DNA of 40,696 nucleotides from NCBI RefSeq assembly GCF_001904635.1, contig NZ_MRCB01000036.1:1-40696 (forward strand). Direction: 5' to 3'. Below the pieces are notes generated by a model. The model was not told where the DNA came from. It made no database searches and saw only the letters and a list, made by a program, of their open reading frames with translations. A program made the translations under genes and the position numbers. The DNA comes from Hydrococcus rivularis NIES-593 (GTDB lineage: Bacteria > Cyanobacteriota > Cyanobacteriia > Cyanobacteriales > Microcystaceae). Shown piece by piece: positions 25,521 to 34,102 of the stretch (within the stretch, counting starts at the first letter, position 1; every line of letters begins with the position of its first letter).

Positions 25521-26318
25521 TCATTTAGAAACAAGTTTTCTTCGCTGTACGGCTTCTAATCTTGCTTTATAATCTGGAATTTCTGTTCCCATCAATTTAT
25601 CCCACCAAGTAAAAATCAAGGCATAATTTCCATTGAATTTTTCATGGTGCATATTGTGGTGCGTGCAGGGAGTTTTCCAATTAGTTAACCAAGATTTGGT
25701 AAACCATTGAGGATAAATTTCATAACCCAGATGAATTACGATCCCATTGAGCAATGTCAACAGCGCCCAAATACTTACAGCCAAGTCATGTACGGGAATA
25801 ATAGACAGAGTTATCATCTGACCCAAAAATAAGATGGCAGCTTCCAAAGGATGAAAAGAATAGGTCGTAAAAGGATTGGGATCGACACTGTAATGATGAA
25901 TTTTATGAACGCGATGAAAAAGTTTGGGATGGTGTAGAAAACGATGCGCCCAGTAGAAATAGGTATCGTCGAAAACTAACATCAAAAACACGCTCAAGAC
26001 AAAGTATCCCCAACCATAATCGCTGATATTGGTATAAGCATTGTCATAAAACAGACCGTAGCGACTATGAAAAACTAATCGGTCTAAAATCCAACCAACT
26101 GTACCAATAACTACTAAAGTCGAGAAACTATATTCGATTTCTCTAAAAATTACTTTGACTTTTGTTCTTCGCCTGGGCTGAATGCGGAAATGTGTAAGTC
26201 GTTGTTCGAGGATCGCCCAAAAAAGTAGAAAACAAAAAATTGTATATCGGAAATAAGCCGTACCAGTATGAACTAAAGTATCGGAAATGCTACTTAACAA
26301 TCCATCAACCAGTTCCAT
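25521..26318 (-). CDS. Sterol desaturase / fatty acid hydroxylase superfamily protein
   Basis: A 265-residue integral membrane di-iron enzyme with about four hydrophobic stretches. Three histidine clusters are present: HRFLHHPKLFHRVHKIHH (HxxxHH and HxxHH together, about 136-153) and HHNMHHEKFNGNYALIFTWWDKLMGT (about 221-246), plus H at SFHPLEA. These bind the two irons. Family members hydroxylate or desaturate lipid chains, including the C4 position of sphingoid bases, which would fit a locus making an amino-lipid, but substrate cannot be read from sequence. It lies 103 bp before the alpha-oxoamine synthase on the same strand. A MITE fragment separates it from galE. Confidence 0.9.
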   Translation of the reverse strand: MELVDGLLSSISDTLVHTGTAYFRYTIFCFLLFWAILEQRLTHFRIQPRRRTKVKVIFREIEYSFSTLVVIGTVGWILDRLVFHSRYGLFYDNAYTNISDYGWGYFVLSVFLMLVFDDTYFYWAHRFLHHPKLFHRVHKIHHYSVDPNPFTTYSFHPLEAAILFLGQMITLSIIPVHDLAVSIWALLTLLNGIVIHLGYEIYPQWFTKSWLTNWKTPCTHHNMHHEKFNGNYALIFTWWDKLMGTEIPDYKARLEAVQRRKLVSK

Positions 26319-26368
26319 AAATGTACTCTAAATTTTACTTACCTGTTTTATTTATTGAATATTTATTT

Positions 26369-26469
26369 ACAGGTTATCTAAGAAGTAGAGAATGTCATGT
26401 TGAGCGGAGCGATCGCAAAGTGAAACATCTGAGTATACCAACTCCAAACAGGACAAAATAGACTTTAGC
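26369..26469 (+). mobile_element. MITE-like repeat copy C, internally deleted
   Basis: Starts ACAGGTTATCTAAGAAGTAG and includes ATGTTGAGCG, AAACATCT, ATACCAACTCC and GACAAAATAGACTTT, each of which matches a block of copy B in the same order and orientation. About two-thirds of the element is missing. It lies in the 238-bp spacer between the hydroxylase gene and galE, and splits the locus into two transcription blocks. Confidence 0.55.
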
Positions 26470-26556
26470 GATAGCCTTGTATATAGAATCTGCTGACTAA
26501 TTGCTAATTGCACATTGCACACGCAGGGGCGAGTGAAGTTCCTCCGAGCAGCGATG

Positions 26557-27606
26557 TTAATTGCGAATTGTCAATTGCAAATTACGAATTGGTAGGAAGT
26601 CTCGTTTCTGTCCGTGGCGTTGTAGGTGCCAATTCCAAGCATGAAGTATCATATCTTTAAGATCTCGATATTGAGGTTGCCAGCCCAAGATCTTTCGAGC
26701 CTTGTCGCTGCTGCCGACAAGGACGGGCGGATCTCCGGGACGGCGAGGACATTCGATCGCCTTGATGGGTTGTCCGGTCACTTGTTTGGCTGTCTCAATG
26801 ACTTCTCTGACCGAGAAGCCGCTGCCATTGCCCAGGTTGAAGGTTTCGCTATCGCCTCCGTCGAGCAAACGCTCCAATCCCAACACGTGAGCCTGGGCTA
26901 AGTCAACAACGTGGATATAGTCTCGGATACAGGTTCCATCTGGGGTTGGATAATCGGTGCCGAACATAGAAATCGACTCTCGCTTGCCCAATGCTGCTTG
27001 CAAGACAAGAGGAATCAGGTGAGTTTCGGGAGTATGGTCTTCCCCCAGTCGTCCTGCCGGATCTGCCCCAGCTGCATTGAAGTAGCGAAAAATAACAGAA
27101 TTTAAGCCGTAAGCCCGATTAAAATCAGCCAATATGTGCTCTACTGTCAGTTTGCTGATTCCGTAAGGATTGATGGGACGTTGGGGATGATCTTCAGGAA
27201 TTGGAACCGACTTGGGTATGCCATAGGTGGCACAGGTAGAAGAGAAGACAATTTTTTTGACAGAGGCTTCCACCATAGCTTCTAGCAGAGTCAGGGTGCC
27301 GACAACATTGTTGCGGTAATACTTGGCTGGAGAAGAGACTGACTCGCCGACGTAGGCATAGGCAGCAAAATGCATGACCGCAGCGATCGAGTGAGTACTA
27401 AACAGACGATCGAGTAAAGCGCGATCGCCAATGTCGCCGACAATCAGTTTGGCTCCCAAAACGTTTTCTACGAGGTCTCGATGTCCGTAGATCAGGTTGT
27501 CGAGGATAACGACCTCATAGCCTGCCGCTTGTAAAGACTGCACGGCATGAGAGCCGATATATCCCGCTCCCCCAGTTACCAAAATAGTTGGCTTAGTTTG
27601 AGACAT
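26557..27606 (-). CDS. galE: UDP-glucose 4-epimerase
   Basis: A 349-residue extended SDR. It shows the NAD motif TGGAGYIGSHAVQSLQAAGYEVVILDNL, FAAYAYVGESV, the catalytic SSTCATYG and YGISK (Ser, Tyr and Lys), RYFNAAGADP, and HLIPLVLQAALGKR, with TPDGTCIRDYIHVVDLAQAH. It interconverts UDP-glucose and UDP-galactose. Within this locus it could supply UDP-galactose to the glycosyltransferases, although galE is also a housekeeping gene. The last nine or so residues (RNLQLTIRN) come from a spacer repeat rich in AATTGC and are probably not conserved. It is followed 78 bp upstream by the exporter gene on the same strand. Confidence 0.95.
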   Translation of the reverse strand: MSQTKPTILVTGGAGYIGSHAVQSLQAAGYEVVILDNLIYGHRDLVENVLGAKLIVGDIGDRALLDRLFSTHSIAAVMHFAAYAYVGESVSSPAKYYRNNVVGTLTLLEAMVEASVKKIVFSSTCATYGIPKSVPIPEDHPQRPINPYGISKLTVEHILADFNRAYGLNSVIFRYFNAAGADPAGRLGEDHTPETHLIPLVLQAALGKRESISMFGTDYPTPDGTCIRDYIHVVDLAQAHVLGLERLLDGGDSETFNLGNGSGFSVREVIETAKQVTGQPIKAIECPRRPGDPPVLVGSSDKARKILGWQPQYRDLKDMILHAWNWHLQRHGQKRDFLPIRNLQLTIRN

Positions 27607-27684
27607 AGTTGCTTGCTCCTTGTTTTGGTCGCGTTGCGAAAATGATTGGATAATGGAAACTCCGGTTAGGAAAAGTTAAGCCGC

Positions 27685-29208
27685 TCAAAAGTGCGATCGC
27701 CCCTTATAAGTCGGCGAAATAAAGGCCAGAATCAACAATGCTCCGGCTAGCAGGGCAATACTGGCTACAAGCACGGTTGCATGTAAGCCCGACACGAAAG
27801 CATTGCCAATCGCCCGATGGATAGCATCGAGCGAAATGTTGGCTGGGAGGTCATTGGGGACTTTAGCTCCACCGTGCAAAGCATCGGCGATCAGTCGGTC
27901 TTGGACGTTGGCGGGTAGGTTCCAAGCAGAGAGCGATCGCCTCAAGTCTGAAGCTAGCCGTTGCGTGAGAATTGTTCCCTGTATGGCTATTCCAAAGACA
28001 TTGCCGAGACGGTTACTGACGTTGAGTACCGCTGAGGCAATTCCCGCTTTACTAGAGGGTATAGCGCTCATCGCTGCCGCTATCAGGGGCGAGAGTGCTA
28101 AACCAGCGCCCAAGCCAGAGAGAACGAGACTTCCCAATATAGCTCCATACTCGGTGTCGGCACTCATGCGGGTAAATGAAAACGTCGCCACGCTCGCCAT
28201 CGCCAATCCCATCGCGATCGCAAAGCGCCACCCCAACCGCGCCGCCAACCATCCAGAAACGAGCGATGCCATGACAAAAGCCCCATTCATCGGCAGGAAG
28301 CGAACCCCTGCCGCCGTCGCCGAGTATCCCTGCACCTGCTGTAAGAACAGGCTGAAAATGAACAGTAAGCTGACGAAAGTGAAGAATATGAAAACTGAGA
28401 CGACATTAACGACAGCAAAAGTGGGGTTGTTAAATAGGTTTAGTGGTAGCATCGGGTGACTGCTGCGAGACTCAACGATTAAAAATGCCAGAAGGCTGAG
28501 TCCGGCAACCCCCAGCAGACCGAGCGCGAGCGGCGATTGCCACAAGCCAGCATTCCCCTCGGTAAGTGCGTAGGTGAACGAAGCCAGCAAGACGATACTG
28601 AGCAGAAAACCCGGCACATCTATAGGCTGCTGCCGCAGATTCCCGACTTCCTTGACAAAGCAGAAGGTCAGCCAAAAAGCGATCGCGCCTAGCGGTAAAT
28701 TAAGAAAGAACACGCTCTGCCATCCCAAAGTATCTGCAAGTAGACCGCCTACCACAGGACCCGCAACGAGAGCGAGTCCCGACACAGCAGACCAGATCCC
28801 GATCGCTTTAGCTTTCTCCTTCGGAGCGGGGAATGTATTGGCGAGAATCGAGAGAGAACCTGGGACTAAGGAAGCAGCACCAATGCCCTGAAGCGTTCGC
28901 CCAGCAATCAAAACACCCAAATTGGGCGCCATAGCGCAGATCGCAGAGGCAGTCGTAAAAATAACCAGTCCGGCTAAAAAGACCCGCTTGCGCCCATACA
29001 TATCTCCTAATGTCCCACTTGGCAGCACTAGACTGGCGGCAGATAAGGTGTAGGCGTTGAGAATCCACTGCAATCCCGACAGATCGGCATCCAGACTGAC
29101 CTGAATCTTGGGAAGCGCTACATTCACCCCAGTATCGTCGAGATTAGCCATGAACAGTGCCAAACACATCGCCCACAGCGCGATCGCTTTAACAGGATTT
29201 CGATTCAT
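27685..29208 (-). CDS. MFS drug/metabolite exporter, DHA2 (14-span) type
   Basis: An inner-membrane major facilitator of about 507 residues with roughly 14 spans. Motifs: LFMANLDDTGVNVALPKIQ at the start, the loop-2 motif GTLGDMYGRKRVFLAG, and the antiporter motif C in LVAGPVVGGLLADTLGW. The DHA2 (EmrB/QacA) group pumps amphipathic compounds out with protons. Being right behind the glycosyltransferase, and possibly overlapping it (a GTG start at 29217 overlaps the preceding stop; ATG 29208 follows it by five bases), it is likely to export the product of the locus. This is inference from position. Confidence 0.92.
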   Translation of the reverse strand: MNRNPVKAIALWAMCLALFMANLDDTGVNVALPKIQVSLDADLSGLQWILNAYTLSAASLVLPSGTLGDMYGRKRVFLAGLVIFTTASAICAMAPNLGVLIAGRTLQGIGAASLVPGSLSILANTFPAPKEKAKAIGIWSAVSGLALVAGPVVGGLLADTLGWQSVFFLNLPLGAIAFWLTFCFVKEVGNLRQQPIDVPGFLLSIVLLASFTYALTEGNAGLWQSPLALGLLGVAGLSLLAFLIVESRSSHPMLPLNLFNNPTFAVVNVVSVFIFFTFVSLLFIFSLFLQQVQGYSATAAGVRFLPMNGAFVMASLVSGWLAARLGWRFAIAMGLAMASVATFSFTRMSADTEYGAILGSLVLSGLGAGLALSPLIAAAMSAIPSSKAGIASAVLNVSNRLGNVFGIAIQGTILTQRLASDLRRSLSAWNLPANVQDRLIADALHGGAKVPNDLPANISLDAIHRAIGNAFVSGLHATVLVASIALLAGALLILAFISPTYKGRSHF

Positions 29209-29213
29209 CGCCC

Positions 29214-30413
29214 TCACTGCCCCAGTTCGATTGCTTCTGCCACCGTTGTCCTGTCGCTACTAGGGACAATCTTCTTTAAGAATTCGACCACTTCAAACAC
29301 GGCGCGATTGTCGATAGCAGCAACATTGGCCCGATAGCGAGCCAACTTTTGGGGGTCGAGAAACTCTTCGACGGCGCGATCGATCTCTCGAAAACTGCGC
29401 AGCACCAAACCCACCTCTTTGAGTTGAACCCACTTAGCGTTGTATCGTTCGTGGATGAGCGTGGCAAAATTACATTCCACAATAACTGGCAGCTTCATAG
29501 CTATTGCCTCGCTGATGCTACCGGGACCCGGTTTGCCAATGAAAAAATCGGACAGATGCATATAATAAGGCATGTCTTGAGTAAAGCCAGTGACAAACCG
29601 CTTTTGGCTTCCTTGGCTATTGCCCAGAGCCACAGCGAGTTCTTCATTGCGTCCGCAAATAAAGATCAGTTGTAGTTTGTCTTGAAAACATTCCAGACGC
29701 TTGGCTATGTCGAGCATCACTTTAGAACCCTGACCCCCGAACATCACAAGTCCGGTGAGACAATCTGGATCTAAACCCAAACGTTGTCTTTCAGCTTGGC
29801 GATCGCACTTTATCGGTTCGGAAAATCGAGGGTGAATGACCATGCCCGACGTTCTAACGATGCGCTCTGGTTTCACTCCCAAAGAACGAGCTTGCTCGAC
29901 GGCTCTTTCGGTGCCGCAGACCGTATAATTGTCGGTTTCCGGTTCCATCCAAGATCCGGGTGGCAAATCCTCAAAATCGATAGGGACGGTTACATAGGGA
30001 GTGCCAGGTTTGACCTTCGCTAAACTTTCTGATGCTACTTTGTTATAGAACGCTACTATAGAAACCACCATATCTGGCTGTCGCTCGCGCCAATATTGCT
30101 CAAAAAACTTGAGACCAAAATCGTAATTGAGTTCGATCAGTAATTTATTGAGGCGAAACATCAGCGGAAAAAGCCACGTCCAGCCGCTTTTGAGCATCAG
30201 GTTGTACAAGTCATGAGAAGAAATTCCGAATAACTCATAGATATTCACTATGCTCTGTTTCTCTGCTAAGCTCGCCACTAGATCGTCCATATCGGTTACA
30301 TTGAGCTGCCAAGGCAGTTGTTGCTGCTCGATGACCGAACGGATTGCATTATAGGTAGCGTAATGCCCTCCGCCACCCTGCGAGGTGAGAAACTCGATCG
30401 CAACTTTTTTCAT
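29214..30413 (-). CDS. MGDG-synthase-like (GT28) glycosyltransferase, copy 1
   Basis: A 399-residue GT-B enzyme. The N-terminal domain starts MKKVAIEFLTSQGGGGHYATYNAIRSVIEQ, the glycine-rich acceptor motif of MGDG synthase and MurG-like proteins. The C-terminal nucleotide-sugar domain has LVMFGGQGSKVMLDIAKRL, LIFICGRNEELA and FFIGKPGPGSISEAIAMKLPVIVE, as in GT28. Plant-type and bacterial relatives put a hexose on diacylglycerol; here the acceptor may be a polyketide-derived lipid. There is no membrane span, so it is probably a peripheral membrane enzyme. It is a paralogue of the protein encoded at 32900-34051, with about the same motifs throughout. It lies 35 bp after the GMC oxidoreductase. 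Confidence 0.88.
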   Translation of the reverse strand: MKKVAIEFLTSQGGGGHYATYNAIRSVIEQQQLPWQLNVTDMDDLVASLAEKQSIVNIYELFGISSHDLYNLMLKSGWTWLFPLMFRLNKLLIELNYDFGLKFFEQYWRERQPDMVVSIVAFYNKVASESLAKVKPGTPYVTVPIDFEDLPPGSWMEPETDNYTVCGTERAVEQARSLGVKPERIVRTSGMVIHPRFSEPIKCDRQAERQRLGLDPDCLTGLVMFGGQGSKVMLDIAKRLECFQDKLQLIFICGRNEELAVALGNSQGSQKRFVTGFTQDMPYYMHLSDFFIGKPGPGSISEAIAMKLPVIVECNFATLIHERYNAKWVQLKEVGLVLRSFREIDRAVEEFLDPQKLARYRANVAAIDNRAVFEVVEFLKKIVPSSDRTTVAEAIELGQ

Positions 30414-30448
30414 AATCGCTAAATTTTATCTATTGTGAATTGTTTTGG

Positions 30449-31999
30449 TCATTTTAGTCTTTCAAGCAGATGTTCTCCGACCCGCAAAGCGTTCGCTATA
30501 ATCGTGAGCGTTGGGTTCACAGCGGCACTAGACGGGAAAAAGCCACCATCAACAACGTAAAGGTTATCAACATCATGGGTGCGGCAATTGAGATCGAGTA
30601 CCGACGTTTTGGGGTCTTCTCCAAAACGGCAGGTACCACATTGATGCCCGACATCTTTCAAGGACATGTTTGCTGTCGTTAAATAAAGCGACAACGATCC
30701 AATATCATTGCGTGGCTCAATAGACCTTAACACTCGAATCCAACGCTTGATTAAACGTTTATACGCTTCCTCATTGTTATTTGTATATTCGAGATAAATT
30801 TTCTCACCCTTGACATACACGCGATTGTTGGGGTCTGGCAAGTCTTCAGTCATGAGGAGCCAACCAATCGCACGATCCGCTATTGTTTTATAGATTACCT
30901 TGGGGACAAAAGATGGTCCATTAGCGGCAGCTCTGTCTGTAGTAATAGTACCGAGCGATTGCACGTTTCCCATTGGGTAATCAAAATCTTTGTCTCCCCA
31001 ATAAAAATCATTAACGGAAAGCGTCTTGGAATATACTATTGATTTGGGTCTTACGGTCAAAGCTACGATAAACGCAAGCTTATGCATCATGTAATTGCGT
31101 CCCACCAAATTGGAACTATTTGCCAATCCGTTTGGATGTTTGTCATTAGCCGATTTAAGCAACAATACTGCTGAGTTGATGGCACCACAAGCAACAACAA
31201 CGATATCCCCAGAAAAAATCTGGCGCTTGCCTGTGATTTCTGTCTCTACGCCAGTCACTTCCCGACCCGATCGGCTGGTATGCAAGCGCAGCACTTTGGC
31301 TTCGGTCATTAAAGTCACATTGGGATAGGTTATTGCCGGACGCACGCCATTAACGTCAGCATCGGCTTTGGCATCGACCAAACATGCGAAGCCATCGCAA
31401 GTATCGCAACGAAGGCAAGCACTAAAAAGACGATTGACTTCATTGAGCTTGATACCGAGCGGTTGGTAAGCAGGATGCAAGCCTCTATCCTTAAGCGCAT
31501 AGTGGATTCGTTCCATATAGGGTTCGTGGCTAATTGCCGGAAAAGGATAGTCTTCACTGCTTGGAGGGTCGGTTGGGTCGAGACCTCGCTTACCATGGAC
31601 TTCGTAGAGTTTTTCAGCCCTATCGTAGTAGGGGGCAAAATCGGGGTACTTTAAGGGCCACTCCGGAGAGATACCACCTTTGTGAATAACTTTTTCAAAG
31701 TCTCGCTCGCGCAATCTGTATAGAGCGCTACCGTAAAATTTGGTATTGCCGCCGACATAATAGTGGGTAAACGGACGCACGGGTTTGCCGTTCTTGTCGT
31801 ACCATATTTCAGAAGTTCGATAGCGATCTTTGGCATAAATTTCTGTAGAGTCCCAATTCGCTTTTTCTTTGGGAAGAAAAGTTCCTCGCTCTAGGACTAG
31901 AATTTTCTTGCCACTTGGTGCCAGAGCATTTGCCAGAGTTCCACCGCCAGCACCCGTACCAATAATGATGACATCGTAATGCTCGTTATTCATTTGCAT
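30449..31999 (-). CDS. GMC-family FAD oxidoreductase
   Basis: About 516 residues. FAD-binding motif YDVIIIGTGAGGGTLANALAPSGKKILVLERG at the start, then YYVGGNTKFYGSALYRLRERDF, VVVACGAINSAVLLLKSAN, and C-terminal HQCGTCRFGEDPKTSVLD with VVDGGFFPSSAAVNPTLTIIANALR, which is the GMC_oxred_C His/Asn region. These enzymes oxidise alcohols to aldehydes or ketones with FAD and oxygen or another acceptor. The central Cys-rich segment (ACLRCDTCDGFACLVDAKADA) may bind a metal and is usual in a bacterial subgroup. The start at 31999 (MQMNNEHYD) is preferred to 32083, which overlaps the SDR gene. It may create a carbonyl on the chain made by the PKS. Confidence 0.9.
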   Translation of the reverse strand: MQMNNEHYDVIIIGTGAGGGTLANALAPSGKKILVLERGTFLPKEKANWDSTEIYAKDRYRTSEIWYDKNGKPVRPFTHYYVGGNTKFYGSALYRLRERDFEKVIHKGGISPEWPLKYPDFAPYYDRAEKLYEVHGKRGLDPTDPPSSEDYPFPAISHEPYMERIHYALKDRGLHPAYQPLGIKLNEVNRLFSACLRCDTCDGFACLVDAKADADVNGVRPAITYPNVTLMTEAKVLRLHTSRSGREVTGVETEITGKRQIFSGDIVVVACGAINSAVLLLKSANDKHPNGLANSSNLVGRNYMMHKLAFIVALTVRPKSIVYSKTLSVNDFYWGDKDFDYPMGNVQSLGTITTDRAAANGPSFVPKVIYKTIADRAIGWLLMTEDLPDPNNRVYVKGEKIYLEYTNNNEEAYKRLIKRWIRVLRSIEPRNDIGSLSLYLTTANMSLKDVGHQCGTCRFGEDPKTSVLDLNCRTHDVDNLYVVDGGFFPSSAAVNPTLTIIANALRVGEHLLERLK

Positions 32000-32039
32000 A
32001 GAAGTCGTACCGTGAGGAAGTGAAGAGCTTGTGTGTAAT

Positions 32040-32873
32040 TTAGTTTGGTAAGAGGCCCTCAGCCTGCATTTGCTTTTGGGCACAGCTTTGGTTGATCTCG
32101 ACCACGCCTACCTTTTGAAAGACCGCATCTCCAAATTGCGGAGACAGTTGTGAAATTGCATATAAGATTTTGGTAGGAAGTCCTTCGAGTACGACTTCTT
32201 TCTGGTTTTGCTTAATCGATTGAAGGACTATATCTGCTACTTCCGTTGGCTGGGCGACGTGGGCTGCACTAGGCGGTGTGATGTCAAGAGCACGAAACAT
32301 TCCGGCATCAGTAATTCCCGGACAGACCACCGAAACGCCAACATTAGTACTTGCTAATTCCTGCCGCATTGCATCCGACCACATAATCAAACCAGCTTTA
32401 CTGGCTGAGTAGATGCTGTTATATGGCGAGCCTTTTTTGCCAGCCCCAGAAGAAATATTGACGATATGACCGCTATTGCGCTCTAGCATGCCCGGTAACA
32501 CCAAACGGGTTAACTCCATCGCTGCCGCAAGATTGGTTGTCAGGATCGATTGGATATCTTTTAAGGCGTATTTTTGAAAAGGTCGGAATTTTTCTATGGC
32601 AGCATTATTAATCAAAATATCGACGGGTGCTGCAAGTTTCTCGATCTGCTCGACTAAAACCGATAATTCTTCCAATTTGCAGAGATCGAAGGAGATGCCA
32701 ATCCCTTTACCACCTGCGGCTTCAACCTCAGCACAGATTCGATCTAAACCTTCTTGAGAACGGGAAACGCCGACTACAGTTGCCTGCTCTTTTGCCAAAG
32801 CGCGGGCAATGAATGCGCCAATGCCACCCGAAGCCCCGGTCAAAACGACTGTTTTACCTGCTATAGTTTTCAT
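32040..32873 (-). CDS. Short-chain dehydrogenase/reductase
   Basis: A 277-residue classical SDR with the cofactor motif TGASGGIGAFIARALA, the NNAAIEKF motif, NISSGAG (catalytic Ser), and YSASKAG (Tyr and Lys). The Arg in VGVSRSQEGL favours NADP(H). It has an extended C-terminal tail of about 40 residues without spans. Function is likely to be reduction of a ketone. In a locus with an alpha-oxoamine synthase it is a natural candidate to reduce the keto group of the alpha-amino ketone, as 3-ketosphinganine reductase does, but this is not shown by sequence. It is 26 bp downstream of the second GT28-like gene. Confidence 0.9.
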   Translation of the reverse strand: MKTIAGKTVVLTGASGGIGAFIARALAKEQATVVGVSRSQEGLDRICAEVEAAGGKGIGISFDLCKLEELSVLVEQIEKLAAPVDILINNAAIEKFRPFQKYALKDIQSILTTNLAAAMELTRLVLPGMLERNSGHIVNISSGAGKKGSPYNSIYSASKAGLIMWSDAMRQELASTNVGVSVVCPGITDAGMFRALDITPPSAAHVAQPTEVADIVLQSIKQNQKEVVLEGLPTKILYAISQLSPQFGDAVFQKVGVVEINQSCAQKQMQAEGLLPN

Positions 32874-32899
32874 TTTCAGTCTCCGTTCTGTAGAAATTT

Positions 32900-34051
32900 T
32901 TATACAAATTCTTTACTTCTGACTTCTGGCTTCTCAAGGATTCCCTCTAGAAAATCAACCACTTCAAACACGGCTTGATTATTGAGAGCGGCGGCTTTGG
33001 CTCGGTAACGGGCTAAGTTGTCGGGGACGAGCAGTTGTGCAACAGCGCGATCGACCTCTCGAAAATCGCGGACTACGATACCAACCTCGTTACTGGCGAT
33101 CCACTCCGGGTTGTATCTTTCTTGAAGCATGGTGAAAGCATTGCTGACTGTAATCACTGGCAGCTTCATTGCCAGCGCCTCGCTCATACTTCCGGGACCG
33201 GGTTTGCCAATGAAGAAATCCGATAAATACATGTAGTAGGGGATTTCGCTCGTATAATTTTCGACGTACCTCGGCAAGCGGCTTTGGCTGCGGCGCAGGG
33301 TATCTGCTAGTTTTTTATCGCGTCCGCAGATGAGAATGAGTTGTAGATTCAGCGAGGATCGCTCTAGAGACTGGGCAACCTCTAGCATGGCATTCGATCC
33401 GCGACCGCCAAACATGACTAAAGCCGTCGGCAAATCTGGCTCTAAACCCAACCGTTGTCTTTCAACTGCGCGATCGCAATCGATCGGTTCGTAAAACCGA
33501 GGGTTAATTACCACTCCCGAAGTACGGAGAATTTGCTCTTCGCGATAACCCAATTCTTGGGCTTGTTCGACCATCCGTTCGGTGGGACAAATTAAAAACT
33601 GATCCTGTTGCTCTATCCAGAAGTGAGGGGGACAATCTGCAAAATCGATCGGAAGGGTAATGAAGGGAACATTTGGTAGGGTCGCCTGCAAGCCTTCATA
33701 AAGGATTCGGTTTATGTATGGAAACAAGGAAATTACGATGTCTGGCTTGTGCTGGTACAAGTAACTTTTTAGCCGCTTTAGCCAAGCAGAATAGTTGAGG
33801 CGAACTTTTAGCTTCAGCGAGGGAACCAGGATCGGTTCGTTAAAAATTCTGACCCAGCTTCCCCAGCTTTCTTTGAGTACTAGATTGTTATATACCGTTT
33901 GCGGAAGACTCGTTCCACCGATTTCTTTAAAAAATTCGACGACATGAAATTGCCAAGGCAATTGCCGCATCTCGATCGCTTTTTGCAGAGCCTTGGCGGT
34001 GCTGTCGTGACCTCCGCCCATATCGGCTGACATCAAATAAACTTTTTTCAT
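32900..34051 (-). CDS. MGDG-synthase-like (GT28) glycosyltransferase, copy 2
   Basis: A 383-residue GT-B enzyme close to the protein encoded at 29214-30413. It has MKKVYLMSADMGGGHDSTAKALQKAIEM, then FITLPIDFADCPPHFWIEQQDQF, TALVMFGGRGSNAMLEVAQSLE, LILICGRDKKLADTLRRSQ and FFIGKPGPGSMSEALAMKLPVITVSNAFTMLQERYNPEW. The N-terminal acceptor region differs from copy 1 (DMGGGHD against SQGGGGHY), which suggests different acceptors, for instance a first and a second sugar, or two products. The enzymes lie three genes apart in one operon, so they were probably duplicated and separated there. Confidence 0.88.
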   Translation of the reverse strand: MKKVYLMSADMGGGHDSTAKALQKAIEMRQLPWQFHVVEFFKEIGGTSLPQTVYNNLVLKESWGSWVRIFNEPILVPSLKLKVRLNYSAWLKRLKSYLYQHKPDIVISLFPYINRILYEGLQATLPNVPFITLPIDFADCPPHFWIEQQDQFLICPTERMVEQAQELGYREEQILRTSGVVINPRFYEPIDCDRAVERQRLGLEPDLPTALVMFGGRGSNAMLEVAQSLERSSLNLQLILICGRDKKLADTLRRSQSRLPRYVENYTSEIPYYMYLSDFFIGKPGPGSMSEALAMKLPVITVSNAFTMLQERYNPEWIASNEVGIVVRDFREVDRAVAQLLVPDNLARYRAKAAALNNQAVFEVVDFLEGILEKPEVRSKEFV

Positions 34052-34102
34052 CTAGTTAAACCTCTCAATTAAGAGCAATAGTCAAAATATCGACATGTTT
34101 GG

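Noticed and set aside
27803-28459. 218-codon plus-strand frame antisense to the exporter gene
   Set aside because: It is long, but its sequence is the antisense of a well-conserved MFS transporter and matches no protein family.
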